7,502 bases of DNA from an uncultured Desulfobacterales bacterium. GTDB lineage: Bacteria > Desulfobacterota > Desulfobacteria > Desulfobacterales > JAFDCJ01. Positions within the stretch are counted from its first letter, which is position 1; each line of letters begins with the position of its first letter. The stretch covers positions 1-7,502 of the forward strand of contig CALZJV010000299.1 of NCBI GenBank assembly GCA_945787595.1, written 5' to 3'. Positions 5,492 to 7,502 of this stretch are shown here, in pieces. A program made the translations under genes and the position numbers. Under the pieces are notes generated by a model. That model did no database searches, had not been told where the DNA came from, and worked only from the letters and a program-made list of their open reading frames with translations.

Positions 5492-5595
5492 CGATTGACG
5501 AATTGTGGATGTCGCTTTGCTCTGCTCTTTTTAACAAATAAAATAGAAAGAATTCCTTAATTCGACATTCGTCAATCGGCATTCGACATTTGTCA
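5492..5595. repeat. Inverted and direct repeat element between dctM and the small membrane protein gene
   Basis: CGATTGACGAAT (5492-5503) is the exact reverse complement of 5567-5578, a perfect 12-base inverted repeat separated by 63 bases. The right arm also carries a direct repeat, CGACATTCGTCA (5563-5574) and CGACATTTGTCA (5584-5595), identical in 11 of 12 with a 21-base period; the left arm has GATTGAC twice (5486-5492 and 5493-5499). It resembles the other spacer elements in layout but not in sequence. Confidence 0.6.
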
Positions 5596-5638
5596 TGCTG
5601 GAGTTTCTTTTTCGATTAAACTAGTCGCTTTTCAGGCC

Positions 5639-5650
5639 AGCGGCGCCGCT
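5639..5650. other. Twelve-base GC palindrome behind dctM
   Basis: AGCGGCGCCGCT is a perfect palindrome 25 bases beyond the dctM stop. It could be the stem of a weak transcript end or a protein-binding site. There is no T-run behind it on the minus strand, so an intrinsic terminator is not supported. Confidence 0.3.
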
Positions 5651-5674
5651 TATTAGCAAATTTCACCCCCGTAC

Positions 5675-6937
5675 CTACCCTATTAGCGCCAGACTCAACC
5701 ACGGCAGATAGGTGATGATGGCCAGCGCAAGCAGCAAAATCGCGATGAAAGGCAATGATGCGACGTAAAGCTTCAATACCGGCTTATCAAAACGCATACT
5801 CGCAATAAATAGATTGATGCCCAGTGGCGGAATGGAAGCACCAATTTCTAGGTTGGCAAGAAAGATAATGCCAAGATGAATCGGATCGATTCCGTAGGCT
5901 TCGGCAAGCGGTGTGAAAAGGGGAACCACCACTACCAGGGCGGAAAATATACCCATAGTACACCCGACAGCCAAGAGAAAAATATTGAGAACCACCAGGA
6001 AAAGAATGGGGTTTTCGATGTGGGTCTTGAAAAAATCCAGTAGCTGCATGGGGATTTCCGCATCAATCAGATAATTGGTCAGACCCATGGCGGCGCCCAG
6101 TATGATCAGTATCCCACCAACCAGAACCATGCTTTTTTTCATGATTGCAGGCAGCTGTCTCAATCGAATATCCCGGTAGATAACCAGCTCCGCCAAAAGC
6201 ACATACACCGCCGTGATGGCGGCGGCTTCACTGACGGCAAAGTAGCCGCTGTAAATACCGCCCAAAACGACAACCGGCAACGGAAGTTCCCACAAGGATT
6301 CTCTTATGGCAATGCCCACTTCATTGAATTTAAATATGGTTTTCGGGACATCGGTACGAACTGATCGGTACACACTGAACGCTGAAAGCAGCACGACCAG
6401 CAATATTCCGGGCAAAATACCGGCGATAAAGAGGTGATCGATTCTGACCTTGGCGACGATGGCGTAAATGATTAAGGGTAGGCTCGGAGGAAAGAGGAGA
6501 CCCAGGGTACCCGAAGTGGTCAGCAAGCCTAATGAAAAATTCTCCGAATACCGTCCCCGCATCATGGCCGGCAGCAGGATTCCCCCCAGAGCGATGATAG
6601 TCAGCCCGGTGGCACCTGTCAGAGCGGTAAAAACGGCACAGGTCACCAGGGCGATGACGGACAGTCCCCCGTGCAGCCAGCCCAGGAGTGCATTTGACAG
6701 CCGGATGAGTCGCTTTGGTGCCCCGCTTTCCGAGAGCAAATACCCTGCAAAGGTAAAAAGCGGTATGGCCACCAGCACCGGGGTGGTGGCCATGCGATGC
6801 ATTTCGATGATGATGGCGGATATGTCAATCTGACTGGAGAAAAACAGGTAAAGGGTCAATCCACTTATGACCACAAAGATGGGGATTCCGATCAGCAAGA
6901 GGGCGACAGCAATGAGGACGATCAGCAGAAAGGTCAT
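5675..6937 (-). CDS. dctM: TRAP transporter large membrane subunit (DctM type)
   Basis: A 420-residue polytopic inner-membrane protein, close to the usual 425-430 of the family, with about a dozen hydrophobic helices in two halves. It forms the ion-coupled transport channel of a tripartite ATP-independent periplasmic transporter. The paired re-entrant signatures are visible: GLLFPPSLP (146-154) in the first half and the matching IGASIPPLGINLF (365-377) in the second. TALTGATGLTIIALGGILLPAM (104-125) is also a family hallmark. The ATG at 6937 overlaps the dctQ stop by four bases (ATGA), so translation is probably coupled; the local binding site is only a purine-rich AGAAGAG. The transported compound, usually a carboxylate or sulfonate, cannot be read from this subunit. 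Confidence in the family is very high. Confidence 0.96.
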   Translation of the reverse strand: MTFLLIVLIAVALLLIGIPIFVVISGLTLYLFFSSQIDISAIIIEMHRMATTPVLVAIPLFTFAGYLLSESGAPKRLIRLSNALLGWLHGGLSVIALVTCAVFTALTGATGLTIIALGGILLPAMMRGRYSENFSLGLLTTSGTLGLLFPPSLPLIIYAIVAKVRIDHLFIAGILPGILLVVLLSAFSVYRSVRTDVPKTIFKFNEVGIAIRESLWELPLPVVVLGGIYSGYFAVSEAAAITAVYVLLAELVIYRDIRLRQLPAIMKKSMVLVGGILIILGAAMGLTNYLIDAEIPMQLLDFFKTHIENPILFLVVLNIFLLAVGCTMGIFSALVVVVPLFTPLAEAYGIDPIHLGIIFLANLEIGASIPPLGINLFIASMRFDKPVLKLYVASLPFIAILLLALAIITYLPWLSLALIG

Positions 6938-7449
6938 TTCTCTTCTTTGAATTCCTGTTTGAAATCATGCCTTCGAATTCTCCCAAATTCACTTAAAAAT
7001 CGAACTGCAAATCGCAGGGTCATTATGCCAAACGTCAAAGGGATAATGATTTCAGGTACCCAAACAGGAAGTTTGAAAAAGACGGTGCTACCCATCTGGG
7101 CTTCAAAACGAATGAATTTAATGGCGGCCAATGTCAAAAGACCACAAATAACAGCAGAAAAAAAGTGAGAAATGAGGCCAATGTAGTTGCTTTCCGGTCC
7201 CGTGAGCCAGCGTGAGACGACATCGATATTGATATGTTTGCCTTCTTTGGTGGCAATGGCAGCGCCGATAAAGCCCACCCAGACCACCAGATACCTGACC
7301 AGCGAGTCGCCCCATGAGATTCCGGTGTCGAAAAAATTTCTGAGGACAATTTGAAAAAAAGCCATTAGGATCATCATTGTCAACAAAATCGTTATAAAGA
7401 CCTGTTCCACTTGACTGATTTTTTCATCCAATCGATCCCAAATATACAT
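6934..7449 (-). CDS. dctQ: TRAP transporter small membrane subunit (DctQ type)
   Basis: A 171-residue protein with four hydrophobic segments (about 17-36, 50-68, 90-112 and 130-150), the topology of DctQ subunits, which pair with DctM in the inner membrane. Family marks include R37-N-F, the G43-I-S-W46-G-D stretch with R52-Y-L-V-V-W57, G60-x-I-G-A-A, and G70-K-H72-I-x-I-D, which matches the usual 'G-x-H-I-x-V-D'. The C-terminal tail is highly charged. The ATG at 7449 has GAGG about eight bases upstream, overlapping the TGA of the preceding frame (7458-7460), which points to a tight operon. It overlaps dctM by four bases. Confidence 0.95.
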   Translation of the reverse strand: MYIWDRLDEKISQVEQVFITILLTMMILMAFFQIVLRNFFDTGISWGDSLVRYLVVWVGFIGAAIATKEGKHINIDVVSRWLTGPESNYIGLISHFFSAVICGLLTLAAIKFIRFEAQMGSTVFFKLPVWVPEIIIPLTFGIMTLRFAVRFLSEFGRIRRHDFKQEFKEEK

Positions 7450-7457
7450 TGCTTACC

Positions 7458-7502
7458 TCAATTTTTAGACTTTCGAAAAGCCTTTAAATGTGCGATCACT
7501 TC
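7458..7502 (-). CDS. C-terminal end of the gene upstream of dctQ (partial, possibly the TRAP solute-binding protein)
   Basis: On the minus strand a frame open from the window edge gives 14 residues (EVIAHLKAFRKSKN) and stops at TGA (7458-7460), eight bases before the dctQ ATG. The TGA overlaps the GAGG of the dctQ binding site, as in translationally coupled operons. The usual order dctP-dctQ-dctM makes the periplasmic solute-binding protein the likely identity, but 14 residues cannot prove it. Confidence 0.45.
   Translation of the reverse strand, partial: EVIAHLKAFRKSKN

Noticed and set aside
5460..5582. N-terminal extension of the small membrane protein to an ATG at 5582
   Set aside because: The added codons translate the inverted/direct repeat element and there is no ribosome binding site; the start at 5459 has GAGG at proper distance.
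5639..5650. Intrinsic terminator of the TRAP operon
   Set aside because: The GC palindrome leaves room only for a short stem and no T-run follows on the minus strand.
6468..7168. Plus-strand frames opposite dctM and dctQ
   Set aside because: They are antisense to two certain TRAP subunit genes and have no family features.

Overview
The window looks like a piece of chromosome from an uncultured anaerobic Desulfobacterota-type bacterium (former Deltaproteobacteria, sulfate-reducer-like). This is inferred, not proven. The grounds are a ferredoxin-fused nitroreductase, an old-yellow-enzyme (OYE) type flavin reductase, a TRAP transporter and, above all, long spacers filled with degenerate inverted repeats of a style I associate with such genomes. 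No rRNA, tRNA, CRISPR array, transposase, integrase or phage gene was recognised.

Layout. Positions 1-84 hold the last 27 codons of a plus-strand gene. A repeat-rich spacer follows, then a minus-strand gene (370-894) for an exported protein with an internal 53-residue duplication. A second spacer (895-1170) carries a clear inverted repeat. Next is a minus-strand pair: a 69-residue unknown protein (2335-2544) and an OYE-family reductase (1171-2280), read from a good sigma70-like promoter at 2614-2643. A gene-free stretch of 785 bases (2545-3329) holds that promoter and two large inverted-repeat elements. It separates the pair from a divergent plus-strand gene for a ferredoxin-nitroreductase fusion (3330-4154). 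An AT-rich part follows with a minus-strand outer-membrane beta-barrel protein (4252-4869) whose C-terminus resembles PagL-type lipid A deacylases, then a mostly empty spacer. The right end is a minus-strand transport cluster: the C-terminus of an upstream gene (7458-7502, possibly the solute-binding protein), dctQ (6934-7449), dctM (5675-6937, four-base overlap with dctQ) and, 215 bases further downstream, a two-helix membrane protein of 83 residues (5208-5459).

How the parts work together. The TRAP genes form one transcription unit for sodium- or proton-driven uptake of an organic acid-like solute; the substrate cannot be read from the membrane subunits. The two flavoenzymes on either side of the 785-base spacer could both reduce unsaturated, quinone-like or nitro compounds, but nothing in the sequence proves that they share a pathway. 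No complete new system is evident. The best leads are the unknown small gene leading the OYE operon, the small membrane protein beside the TRAP operon, the duplicated exported protein, and the series of sequence-unrelated palindromic elements that fill nearly every spacer.
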